This document shows positions 23,383 through 36,300 of a stretch of 64,000 bases of DNA, piece after piece. The stretch covers positions 70,092,100-70,156,099 of the forward strand of contig NW_026262712.1 in NCBI RefSeq assembly GCF_021869535.1. Reading direction: 5' to 3'. The DNA comes from Mytilus californianus (taxonomy: Eukaryota > Mollusca > Bivalvia > Mytilida > Mytilidae). The notes below the pieces were generated by a model that was not told where the DNA came from, did no database searches, and saw only the letters and a program-made list of their open reading frames with translations. The position numbers and the translations under genes were made by a program. How positions within the stretch are numbered: the stretch's first letter is position 1; each line of letters starts with the position of its first letter.

Positions 23383-24289
23383 GTAATATGTCAATGCAAA
23401 CCTTTACTGTAGTAAAGTACCTATTTAAATGTAAAAAAAAAAAAAAAATTATTATACCTGACAGGGTTAAGACCTTGACCCATTTGTCATGGGTCAATGA
23501 TCAAAGCTAAGGTCAATTCTCATTTATATATAGCAGTCATCGATGGGAGGTGTTATGGTATATCCGCAGTTGGTAAATTTGTCCACATGTCAACATGTGA
23601 GATATTGTAATATATAGTTTAATGTTTTGTAAATATTAACATGATTAACCTCTGGTTAATTTGACTATAACTAAAGTGTTGGATAATCGGTTAAAATTAC
23701 CAAACAATTATCTATTACTATTGGTTGACAACAACCAACCGACTATTGGTTATAATCTCATTACTAAAGCTTGCTCTTTTTTTATATGAAATCATTCATT
23801 CAGCCACATTGTACATGTCTTATGCATATAATATATTCCAAATCATTTGACGGTAGTAAACACCCAAGTATATCTAACTTATAAATGTCGATTTCCGGCA
23901 CATATAAAAAATATAAATGATATTACACAATACTGGTATGCTTTGACTCTGAGGCTAATTAACAAGTGATTATAGCTTAAATGAATAATCAACGTGTGAC
24001 AGGATATTAATTGCTTGATATGGCTTCTGTTAATGCCACACACTAAGGATAGTTAAAAGTAAATGCCGGCATTGATAGAAAAGTGGAATGTTGCCAAAAC
24101 CTTGATTGGAAGGTTTTGATACTGAAAAAAAAATATTTTTTAAGAAAAGCCTGGCAAAGGAAAATGGCTTAAAGTTCACCATTTGACACTCCAATGCTGA
24201 CACAGAAAACCTTCATCATACATGTCATATGCTAAAGAAGATCCAAACTGACAACAGGGAAAACTCAAAGACTCAAAGACAATTCACAG

Positions 24290-24331
<42 letters not shown>

Positions 24332-27300
24332 CCAGTGTTAAGATTAATCAATTTTACAGATTGTTACCAGTACAAGCCAGAGCCAAGTTTTTAAATTTTA
24401 AATTTTTTTGGAAACATGTACATACAGTAAGTGTTTTATCTTAAAGAGTGTCAGGTCATTTAGTTACAATAATCAATAAAGCAGGCAAGACATGATTTCA
24501 GTATATAGGTTAATGTACAGCCTGAACAGAAATGGTAAAAATATGAGAAGGTTATTCAGGATAAGTAAGCATTAGGCAGACAGGCAACACATTCAAATTG
24601 ATTTTGAAGTTGATCACAGTACCACTATTGGTAAGGCCAAAAACAAAAAGGACATATTCATATGGTTAATAACAGTACTAACGGTAATGTTTATCAGATA
24701 AAATTTGTTTTCCAGAGATGTATCTTGGCTTCAGTTTTATATGGAATCGTGTGGAAAACTGCATTTAAAATCTCCCGAAAAATCAATACAGCACAGAAAC
24801 TATGGAAATAAATTGTTTCAAGAGAAGAAATATAAAGATGCATTGGAATTTTATACACAGGTACATTATAAAATTAAAGCTATGTCATGTATGCACATGA
24901 TGTATCTATGTGCATACATATATTTAATTCTAACTTTGTTATCATGCTTTTGCAATATGCAGCCGAGAATAGAGAAACTACAATGTATTTGAATCATAAT
25001 TAAATATCAAAACAAAATAATTTGTTAAAATTGATGGCTTTATGAAATGGGTTCACTCAAAATTCTAAAAGGTAAATGTTTTCACTTTTCTTTTTTCTCT
25101 GACATTCATGTTGTCATTAAGAATTATACAAAATGATATGTAGAGGTAAAATTAGTGAGAGTCAGACTCAAACTCACCAACAAAAGTTATCAAAAATAAA
25201 TTAAACATCTAGAGATATATGTTAAGGTTAGGATAATTAATATGTATTTTTCATTTCTTCATTTATTTTATCGGTTAAAAATTTCAAAACTTAGGCAAAA
25301 TGACCTACTTCTCTGACCTGTTACATAATAAATATATGAGCATTTTTCGTAGCTTTTTGAAACAAGTATAAATATTTTATATTCTATATAATAATTGATA
25401 TGCAAGTAGATATTATTTAAATCATAAGTTTAGTAAAATTTGAAATGGTAATAACATATATGATTAAGTACAAATGTTGGAATAGATAATAGAAGTAAAT
25501 TGTTTTAACTATTCTAGAGTGTAATGGAAGCACCAGATAAAAACAGAGATCTTGGTCTAGCTTATGGAAATCATTCAGCTGCCTGCTTCCACTTAGAATT
25601 GTATCAGGTAATTTATATAAACCTTTATTTATTCTGTATTATTATCCCCAGCACAACACGGAGAAGTGGACATAGAAATACAGGGCTACCATTCAGTCTT
25701 GCAATCTCTCTCATGAGTACAATTCTTGTCAGATTTTTATGAAATCTATATCAAAGGTTTATTTCAGCAATGTCTTGTTATGAGTTTGAAAAACAGTGCA
25801 GATCAATTAATTTTAAATGGATGTAAAAAAAAATTGTACAATTTTTGTATGATCCTGTGTACCGGTAATTATTTCCTCGGAAATGAATTTATGCACAGGT
25901 TATAACCTCTGGTGAAACCCAAACTTATTTGATTCATAAATTAGTTTGTATTTCTTGTGATCTTCTGAAATGTGTTGTGATCCAAACATCAGATGTTTAA
26001 AGTAATAAAAGCAAAATATTGGATGCTTAGGTAAGGTAGACAGTGTTAATCTCCTGTAAGCAAAAAAAAGATTCTTTAATTGTATGAAATTGTATAAATT
26101 CAGCAGTCTGACAAGTTATGATTATCACTTTTTTAATTGTTCATACATCGAAAAAGCAATCTGGAAAATGTGTTTTTTTTCTTCACATAGATACACATAG
26201 TTCCCAGATATTTGAAATGAGCATAGGCAAGATTAAATACATTATCCAATCAGTTTTATACATATGGTCTAAAAACATTTGTCTCATATCAGTGACTGAA
26301 GTTCATTTGATACAAGGAAGAATTGATTTTAGAGGTAAAGATAAACCGCAATCAAAACTCAATTGTCACTGGCTTGATAGCTATATCTAGCCATTTTTCA
26401 GACCTCCTCTTTGTGAATATACACAATGCAGTGAGGTGAACATTCTTTTAGATTTTATCCATGTTTTTGTCAAGCACTTTATAATATATAGTAAGGTATT
26501 CAAGTTACCAAATGATGTGTATGTGTGTAATAGTAAGGTATTCAAGTTACCAAATGATGTGTATGTGTGTAATAGTAAGGTATTCAAGTTATCAAATGAT
26601 GTGTATGTGTGTAATAGTAAGGTATTCAAGTTACCAAATGATGTGTATGTGTGTAATAGTAAGGTATTCAAGTTACCAAATGATGTGTATGTGTGTAATA
26701 GTAAGGTATTCAAGTTACCAAATGATGTGTATGTGTGTAATAGTAAGGTATTCAAGTTACCAAATGATGTGTATGTGTGTAATCATAATTGTCAAGAAAA
26801 TCATTTTATTTACAATTACATAAGTTCCAAATAGTAGAACTGGTACATAAAGTAAACATCTATATGTTCTACCTACAGTTTTGATATATACCTTTGCTTA
26901 ATACAATGCAAAATGAAATCAATCTTTACACAGGCAAATTTTGCTCGTATGAATGTCACACAAAATTCACCCCAAATGAGCTTATATGGGAAACTCACGT
27001 TAAAATTTACATGTGAATTGAGATTCACATGAATTTTAGGTGAACTTGACCCCCAAAAAATAGTATTTTTCATGATTTTAATTAAATTTGAAAATTTAGA
27101 TGTTTTATAAATTATATCTTTATTTTGAAAAAATTCATGCGAATTTCACGTGAGTTTCACGTATAAGTTCATTGTAGCTGAAATTCATGTGAGTGAAAAA
27201 TCCCTGTGGACCCCTCATCGCTCCCATTCACTTTGATTTGATTTGTTACAAGATCAATCAGTGCAGTTTGAAAAATTTTACTCCCAAAAAAGATGTAGTT

Positions 27301-30300
27301 TAATTCTTCTTTTTGTGTGATTGCATACCACTATGTGTTCTGTTTTTTACAGGAGACTATAGAATCCATCAAATTAGCATTAGATAACCAGTATCCAGAA
27401 CCTACATCATACAAACTGTATCTGCGATGGGCTCATTGTCTATATTATACTGGAGACATGAAACAAGCAAGCAACAGTAAATATTAAATATATTTTCTTT
27501 TCATTAAAGTGAAGAATGATTGTATTTTGCCTTTTTGTTCTGTCCAATTTTGGTACCAATTTAATATACAATTTTAAATGGGACAGCATTTAGCAATTTA
27601 TACTGTTAACCTTTATGTACTGTGAATACATGATACAGTCAAACCTTGTTAAGTCGAACACGAAGTGACCGGACTAAAGTATTCGACTCAATCATGGTCG
27701 GGTGAGTTGTTAAAAAAATTGGAATAATATTGAGAATGGAAATAGTGAATGTGTCAAAGAGACAACAACCCGACCAAAGAACAGAAAACAGCCGAAGACT
27801 ACCAATGGGTCTTCAACACAGCGAGAAAATACTGCACCCAGATGTGGGCTTCAGCTGGCCCCTAAACAAAAATGTGTACTAGTTCAATGCATGAAATATG
27901 GTGTGATATTTGTGTAAACTAGATATTTTGAACATTCTGCCTTTTTCGATATGACAATTTATGATCGTGTATTCAAACTCCATATTGTTTGGTACATCAT
28001 AATAATTAAACACACAAGTACAGATACAAAACTTTCACAAATAAAACCAATACAAAACTATTTACAAAGGTCAGTTACAATAAATTATGGAATCACTCGC
28101 AGAACAAAACAAGCCCTGAAAGGTCACTGATGATCACAATTATTGTAAATTTGTCATAATTGTCTTAATTATCCAAATAATTATAATAATTAATGAATTT
28201 TAATTCAAACAAGTCATTTAATCTCAGCTGGGTCATTTGAATTCAATTCGTTTTTAAATCAGGCAAAATATGTTCGTCACACTAAAGTTCAGCTTCGACA
28301 ATCAACTGGTCACCATAAACATGTCATTTTAACTATTATACAAACAAGTATGTTTACACAGCTTTAATCACTTCTGAAAACGATGAGGATAAATAAGAAA
28401 AATATCCAATTTGAATTTTAATCTAAAGTCTGCATTTTTCGAAATTTCTTACTTTCAAACTTCAAGACATTGAGGTCAATTTACATTACTTTTCCATTGA
28501 CGGGACTATAAAATTTATTCGACTTAACTGAGAATTCAAATCAAATGAGTTTGACTCATCAGAGGTTTGATGAAACAGGAATCTGGCAGGACGGAGCAAT
28601 AACTTCGACTCATCCGAGTTTTCAACACAACAAGGTTCGACTGTAATAAAATTTTGAACCATTGAGAGAAATCAGTATTGTCTCACCAAAACTATTTTTG
28701 ATTTGTTGAATATTTTCATTTTTATAACACATTTTTACAGTAACATATTTACCAGCTGGTTAATTGAACAATTACTTGTCAGAAACTATTTTAAACATGT
28801 CCGAAACATTATAGAAATAAAAGATTTCAATGATTTATTGTATTCAGTTTTTAAAAGATTCCTTTTAATTTACTAGAAGTAAATATTGCAAAAAACCAAG
28901 TTTTGGAAAATAAAGAACTGGAAGAAAAAAGAAAAGGTATGTATAATCCAACATAGAATGTAGCTTAGGTTCATCAAGAGAGATGACTGATAATAATCTG
29001 AGAAAACATTACAATCCCAAAGGCTCGCAACTAAAAGAGTTTATATTGAATGTATACAATGAGAGCAAATCAAAAATGCTGTATTAGTAATTAGTAGTCC
29101 TTAGTAATTAAACAGTTGTTAATAATTTTTTATAAAGCTTTTGTTGTTTGTTTACTTAATTGCTATAACCAATTACAACAAACTTGTATAAGGACATAGT
29201 TTTCTTTGTGAAAACAAAGTTGATTTTCAGATAATTAATTCCAGAGTCATGAGACTTTACTTGTCACAAATGGGCAACGTAAACATATTTATTCTAAAAC
29301 CAGTTGTTGGCATGACACGGGTTATGTTCTTCTCATATATTTTATGATGGTATAATACTAAACCCCTAACAGGAGGGATTGTGCCTGATATTCATATGAT
29401 GAAGACATAATCTTTCAATCAGTTTAATTGAGGTCTGGAGCTGGCATGTCAGTTACTGCTAGTAGTCTGTTGTTATTTATGTATTATTGTCATTTTGTTT
29501 ATTTCTTTTTTTTCCTATTCTGACATCGGACTCGGACTTCTCTTAAACTGAGTTTTACTGTGCATACTGTTGTACGTTTGTTTTTTCTACATTGGCTAGA
29601 GGTATAGGGGGAGGGTTGAGATCTCAAAAAACATGTTTAACCCCGCCACATTTTTGCGCCTGTCCCAAGTCAGGAGCCTCTGGCCTTTGTTAATCTTGTA
29701 TCATTTTTATACATATATTGGTATGTCGTTGTCGTCGTTGTCCGAAGACACATTGGTTTTCGCACTCTAACTTTAGTTTAGGTGAATGGATCTCTATGAA
29801 ATTTTACCATAAGGTTCAATACCACAAAAGGAAGGTTGGGATTGATTTTGGGGGTTATGGTACCAACAGTTAAGGAATTAGGGGCCAAAAAGGGGCCAAA
29901 AATAAGCATTTTTGTAACTTCCAGACATAACTTGTGTGTTAGTGTATGGATCTCTCTGAAATTGTACTACAAGGTTCCATATCACAAAGGGAAAGCTGGA
30001 ATTGAGTTTGGGGGTAATTGCCCAAAATGTTTCGGGATAAGGGGCCAAAAAGGGGCCAAAAATTAGCATTTTTCTAGTTTGTAGACAATAACTTGTGTGT
30101 ACGTGTATGGATCTCTCTGACATTGTACCACAAGGTTCCATTTCACAAAGGGAAAGCTGGGTTTGAGTTTGGGGGTAATTGCCCTAAAAGTTTAGGAATT
30201 AGGGGCCAAAAAAAGGGCAAAAAACAAGCATTTTTCTAGTTTCATGACAATAACTTGTGTTCAAGTGTATGGATCTCTCTGAAATTGTACTGCAAGGTAC

Positions 30301-33300
30301 CATACCACAAAGGGAAGGCTGGGATTGAGTTTGGGGGTGATGAATCATAAGGGGATTCAAAAAATTTGGGGAGGGGGATTTTTTTTTTTTTTTTTTTTTA
30401 TTTTTTTCTTTTTTTATTCTTTTAAAATTTTCCATTTTAAGTTGGTTATTTCTGATTTATATTTAAAAGCAAATAATAATGATATGGTAGGAGATACACA
30501 CCAAACAGGATGTGTAAATTATTATATAATAAGTATTGTGCAATAGCAAGAAATTTTCAACTGCACAGTATTGCACAATAGCAAGAAATCTTCAATTGCA
30601 CAGTATTGCGCAATAGCAAGAAATCTTCAATTGTACAGTATTGCTCAATAGCAAGAAATATTCAATTGCACAGTATTGTGCAAAAAAAGATACTTCGTAT
30701 AAATTGCTTATTTCTTGACCAATTTCAATGGGGTTTTTTGGCCCCGTTTTTAAATTGGTCCACATTGAGGTCCAAAGGGTCCAAAATTAAACTTTGTTTG
30801 ATTTCATCAAAAATTGAATTATTGGGGTTCTTTGATATGCTGAATCTAACCGTGTATTTAGATTCTTAATTTTTGGTTTCGGTTTTCAAATTGGTCTGCA
30901 TTAAGGTCCAAAGGGTCCAAAATTAAACTTAGTTTGATTTTACCAAAAATTGAATTCTTAGGGTTCTTTGACATGCTGAATCTAAACATGTATTTAGATT
31001 TTTGATTATGGGCCCAGTTTTCAAGTTGGTCCAAATCGGGGTCCAAAATTAAACTTTGTTTGATTTCAACAAAAATTGAATATATGGGGTTCTTTGATAT
31101 GCTGAATCTAACCATGTATTTAGATTTTTGATTTTTGGGCCCCGTTATCAACTTTGTTCACATTGAGGTCAAATGGGTCCAAAATTAAACTTTGTTTGAT
31201 TTCATCAAAAATTGAATTCTTGGGGTTCTTTGATATGCTGAATCTAACCATGTATTTAGATTTTGGATATTGGACCATAATATGTGAATGTCCAATTTAA
31301 AATTTTTAAGTTCTTAGACCACATTCATTCTGTGTCAGAAACCTATGCTGTGTCAAATATTTAATCACAATCCAAATTCAGAGCTGTATCAAGCTTGAAT
31401 GTTGTGTCCATACTTGCCCCAACTGTTCAGGGTTCGACCTCTGCGGTCGTATCAAGCTGCGTCCTGCGGAGCATTTTATTAATTTTAGTTTCTTGTGTAT
31501 AATTTGGAGTTTAGTATGACGTCCATTATCACTGAACTAGTATACATATTTGTTTAGGGGCCAGCTGAAGGACGCCTCAGGGTGCGGGAGTTTCTCGCTG
31601 CATTGAAGACCCATTGGTGGCCTTTGGCTGTTGTCTGCTCTATGGTCGGGTTTTTGTCTCTTTGACACATTCCCCATTTCCATTCTCAATTTTAATTCTT
31701 CTTGTCTGACAACAACTTGTTTTTTTCCCCAAATTGTATGAAATTTTTTGGCAATTTAACAATTGCACTATAACTCTGGGATTTTCTCAAGAATTTATCT
31801 GAAGTTTGTACCTAATTCTAGGATTCAAAATAGCACTTTACCTTTTTCAGCAATTCTTATTATTAGTTCTCTTAAGAATAGTCATACCAGATTTAAGTGA
31901 CATTAATTGTCAAAATCTAGGCAATTTTTCATATCTTACCGAAACTCAAATATGCTTTCACAATCCTGATGAAATTTTTATACACTGTTTTGTTATTTCT
32001 ATAACATGTCTTAAATCTACAAACAGTGTCCACCTTCTTTGATTTAAGAATAGGCATGTCATGTGCTCATGACATAGCTGTTTATTATTGTATATCTGGG
32101 GGGGGGGGGGGGGTGAGGTCTCATTGGGGGGGGGGGGGGGGGGGTCTGATCCTGGATTTCACTTATTGTTTTGTCAGATTCCCATATCCTGCCTGTAATT
32201 TCATGTGTCCCGCCTGACTTCGTTTCTCGTTTTCATGCACAATAATTTGACTTCACGAGTCACGCTTACAAAAAAATCCCTCAAATTTTTCAGTTATTTG
32301 TCTTTTTATCATAAAAAGCAATTATAAGAATATTGTTACTTATTTATGTTCTAGTTAAGCTGTTAGAAGAGATTAAAGCATTGGAAGAAAATATTTCTAA
32401 GAACAGGTATGTGCTACTTGATATTTTTACATATCTTTAATGAAACAGCAACCCGACAACACAAATTAACCAAAATATAAACCTAGAGGTAATCTTGAAT
32501 GATATACATAGTGGCCCCTTAAATTGCTTTAAGTCTAGACAAGTTTGAAATAATTTTTATCAGATGGCTTAATGTCTTCAACTGTTAAATTCTCAATAGA
32601 TACAAAAATTTAGAAAAGTGAAAACCCGTAGTAAAATCCTTAAATTTTGTAACAAAAGAAATAATATTGATATTACTAGTATGGACAAAAACTTTGAAAA
32701 CTTCCCAAATAAATCAAAATTAATCAAGTTAATGTCATCCAAAGATATTATTATAATTAAAAAGGTTGGTTTATTCTTGTGTGCATTATATAATGAAATA
32801 ACTTTAATACACAGAAGAATACAGAATAGAGTTTAGTCACTGGTAGTTTGTCCATATATATACATATATTTTGTAGGGATATGAAATTTTAGATTTTATA
32901 TTTGTTTGTCAAAATAATCAATTGTATGTAATTCAACAACATTGTACAGCTCATGACTGGTTGCATACTTGACAATAAAACGTTGTATTGTATTTTATCA
33001 TATATTGTATTGTATGGAAGGGTAGATGTAATTCTAGATATAACATATGGTGTAGCATTCTTCTTTTTTCATTGGTTATTACGATCATGTGATGCAAAGG
33101 TTATTTTACTATATGGGCGCTATGTTTCTATTTATATATATATTGACGGTCAATATTGAAATCTTTCAAAATGTTATGTTTCTATTTATATATATATTGA
33201 CGGTCAACATAAAAAAATCTTTGCAAAATCCTATGTTTCTATTTATATATATATATTGACAGTCAATATTAAAAATCTTGCAAAATACAATGTAAAATTC

Positions 33301-36300
33301 ACAGAAAGAACATTAAAGTCCATTTCAATGATACACTATTTACTGACCATATGTAATATACAAATAAAGGACTTTCACTCAGTCAATATGGTATATATGA
33401 ACCTGTTAGATTATACTGAACCTTAGACTTCGTCCTCGGTCAATATAATCTGAACAGGTCCATATATCACATATTGACCTTGTCAAAAGTCCATAATTAA
33501 TAAATGTCATTCAATTACTTTAGAAGCCAAGAGGTAACTGAAGATAAAGAGATTCAACCAGAACTATTCCAGGAAAGGAATACAGTTCTAACACAAGCAT
33601 CAAGTGCTGTTACCATGAAGTGTGATAAAGACAGAGGAAGATATCTCCAGGTGAAATAATACGAAATTTCAAAGCATAATGAAACCAAAATATAATGTTA
33701 TTATTTACAAAATCTATTTTTATTGAAGTAGTAATATAACATCTCTCCCTGTTAAAATAGTATTTCATCTAAACGAATGTGGTAAATAACATGTATAATA
33801 TTAAGAGAGACCATTTATTATCTTTGTAAACTTTGTCTATATGTTATTGATATTGTTACAAAAAATACTTTTTCAAATTTATGGACCCATTTTTGAAAAG
33901 ATAGTAGATAATCTTTTTTGGTATTATGTATGTTTTATTTTCTGGGTACTGCTAGGCCACTAGTAAAATACCTGCAGGAAGTGCGATTATTGTAGAGAAA
34001 CCGTATGCCACAGTATTGTTACCAGACCATTATCAAACACATTGTCATCATTGTATTGGTCAGTTGACTGCTATTTTACCGTAAGTATTAGAGGTAACGC
34101 CCTGGACATTTGTCTCACACCAGTATGTTTGCAACTGGATTAATGCATTTTGATTTAAATAAGAGTAATACATGGCTGTAGGCCAGCCAACTTGAGGAGT
34201 TGCAACATTTTCTGACTTGTTTACTGAATAATATCTTTCCATCCTTCTGTCTTTTTGTACGTCCATCCCATTTTCGTTTCAAAGCTTGAGTGGGCATTCA
34301 TGTCCTCTGCACATTCTTTTTTTTATTTCTTTTATGAACTACAGAGAATCATCCAACAACGTCAAAGTAAAAATATATGATGTTATAAATCCCTCAGCAG
34401 TAGAAATAATACATACTTTGTATGCAATGCTAATAAAATATGAATTTGTATATCATCCTGACTTTAGTAACCAACTATTTGAAGCATGTATAAGTTATTA
34501 TTTCACTAGAGTAAGCAGATTTTGATGCATTCTTTGTTGCACTTCAGAAATTTATTCAACAACAAACTGTTTTGTGGTTCATTTTTTTATTTTGCTTATT
34601 TATATTTGCATGCATATAAAATGTGTAGCAGTGACATATACTTATGTGGTTTTTAGATTGATTTATTGATTCATGATTTGACTTGTAGTTGTAGGAGATG
34701 TAGTAGTGTATTATACTGTAGTGAGACATGCCGACAACAGTCTTGGTCAGTATACCATCAAATAGAATGTCAATATTTAGATATATGTCATTCTGTAAGT
34801 ATTATTTTACAAATTATGGGAAAACATTTGATTAGACATTTTAAAAGAAAGAAAAAATTTAATAATTTGGTTCATTAGGGTTGAATTTATTTTTGAATTA
34901 ATTGATAAATAATTTAATGGTAAAAACACGACCTTATGTAAAATGGTCAATATGCAACAGTTATCAGTTGTTTTTAGGATAACTTGGAAACAATATATAA
35001 TTTATTGTGTAAATAACATTTTTCAAACATAACTCTTTTCCTTTGTAATTATACCCCCACTCTATATTATATTGCAATCAACTAGTCCATCTGTCCAACA
35101 AATATTTTCATCACACTTTTCTCTGGTACTATTGAACAGAATGACTTTATTTTTCGAAGCAGCTTGACACTCATGAGTAACATGTGAATGCTTTTGAATA
35201 TGTCAGACACCAACTTTCTGTTTGCTGATACTTTGAATTTTTAAAGGCAGTGCTTTAATGCCTTTCTAGTTGCCGGGTTAATCCTTCCTTCCGCGATATC
35301 CAACTTATCTACGTGGGGGGTCATTAGGCTCCAAGTAGATCCGGAAATGTTGAATTCTCTCCTCTTCTTATTGCGATATAAAATGTTTTTTGTTTCATTT
35401 CATTTACATTGGGAAATAGAGAAACGATCATTGTGTTTTGTTAGTTTTAAAAACTTTTGATATATTAGTATTTTGCATTATAAGCAGTCAACCGATTGAC
35501 AAACTAGTATTATTTGAATTCCGTGTGGAAAGAGCTCGGGTTAATTTCGAGTGTTATCTGCAATCTAGATGTTTATAAATCATTTCAGTCGTTGATATAA
35601 TAATTAAAGGTCGACTGAACATGAATTATATTATACAATTTAAAGCGCATTTCTGTTTATGCACGTGAACCCGTCTAACGTTATTGTAATTTCGCAGTTA
35701 TATAAAGTAGCAAATTATCGTTCCTGAATAGGTGGCGCCGTGGTAGCGGATCCTGTTCCTCAACTTCCGGTTTCTGCACTGTGCAACTATTTCAGTTATA
35801 TTTTTAATTAACGATGCCAAGTACTTGTTGTTGTGTACCTGGATGTCATTTAAGAGGAGGACATGCATTTCCAAATGACTTAAAAAGAAGGAAAAGTTGA
35901 ATCAACGCCATGGCCCATACGCAGATTGGACGAGAACACGATGATATCGTGGAGTCCATCTCAATCCGCTGTTGTTTGCAAGGCACGTTTTACTGAAAAA
36001 GACTACGTGCAGGAAACTATTCATGGTAAAACTCTATTTTCTTTGTGAAATATATAGTTATATATGTAATCGCCATGCGAATAATCCAAAGTCTGTTTAC
36101 AACCGCAATTATCGTTTTAGAATAAAAGGGGGTGGGTAATTCAAGACGTCATAATTTTTTGGATTACGATTCAATGTGATCTGTTTGAGATTTTTTGGTG
36201 ATTGCTACAATTATAATGATTTCTTACAAGAGGTATATCATACTGAGAATTATTTTAGCAGTAATTATGCTAATGTAGTAATGACAGGAATGCATAAGCT

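Noticed and set aside
24229..24444. Poly-proline protein frame
   Set aside because: Caused by the C41 run inside SMYD4 intron 1.
26387..26834. Three overlapping frames of 103-132 codons with 14-residue repeats
   Set aside because: Produced by the 42-bp minisatellite; open on both strands with no domain.
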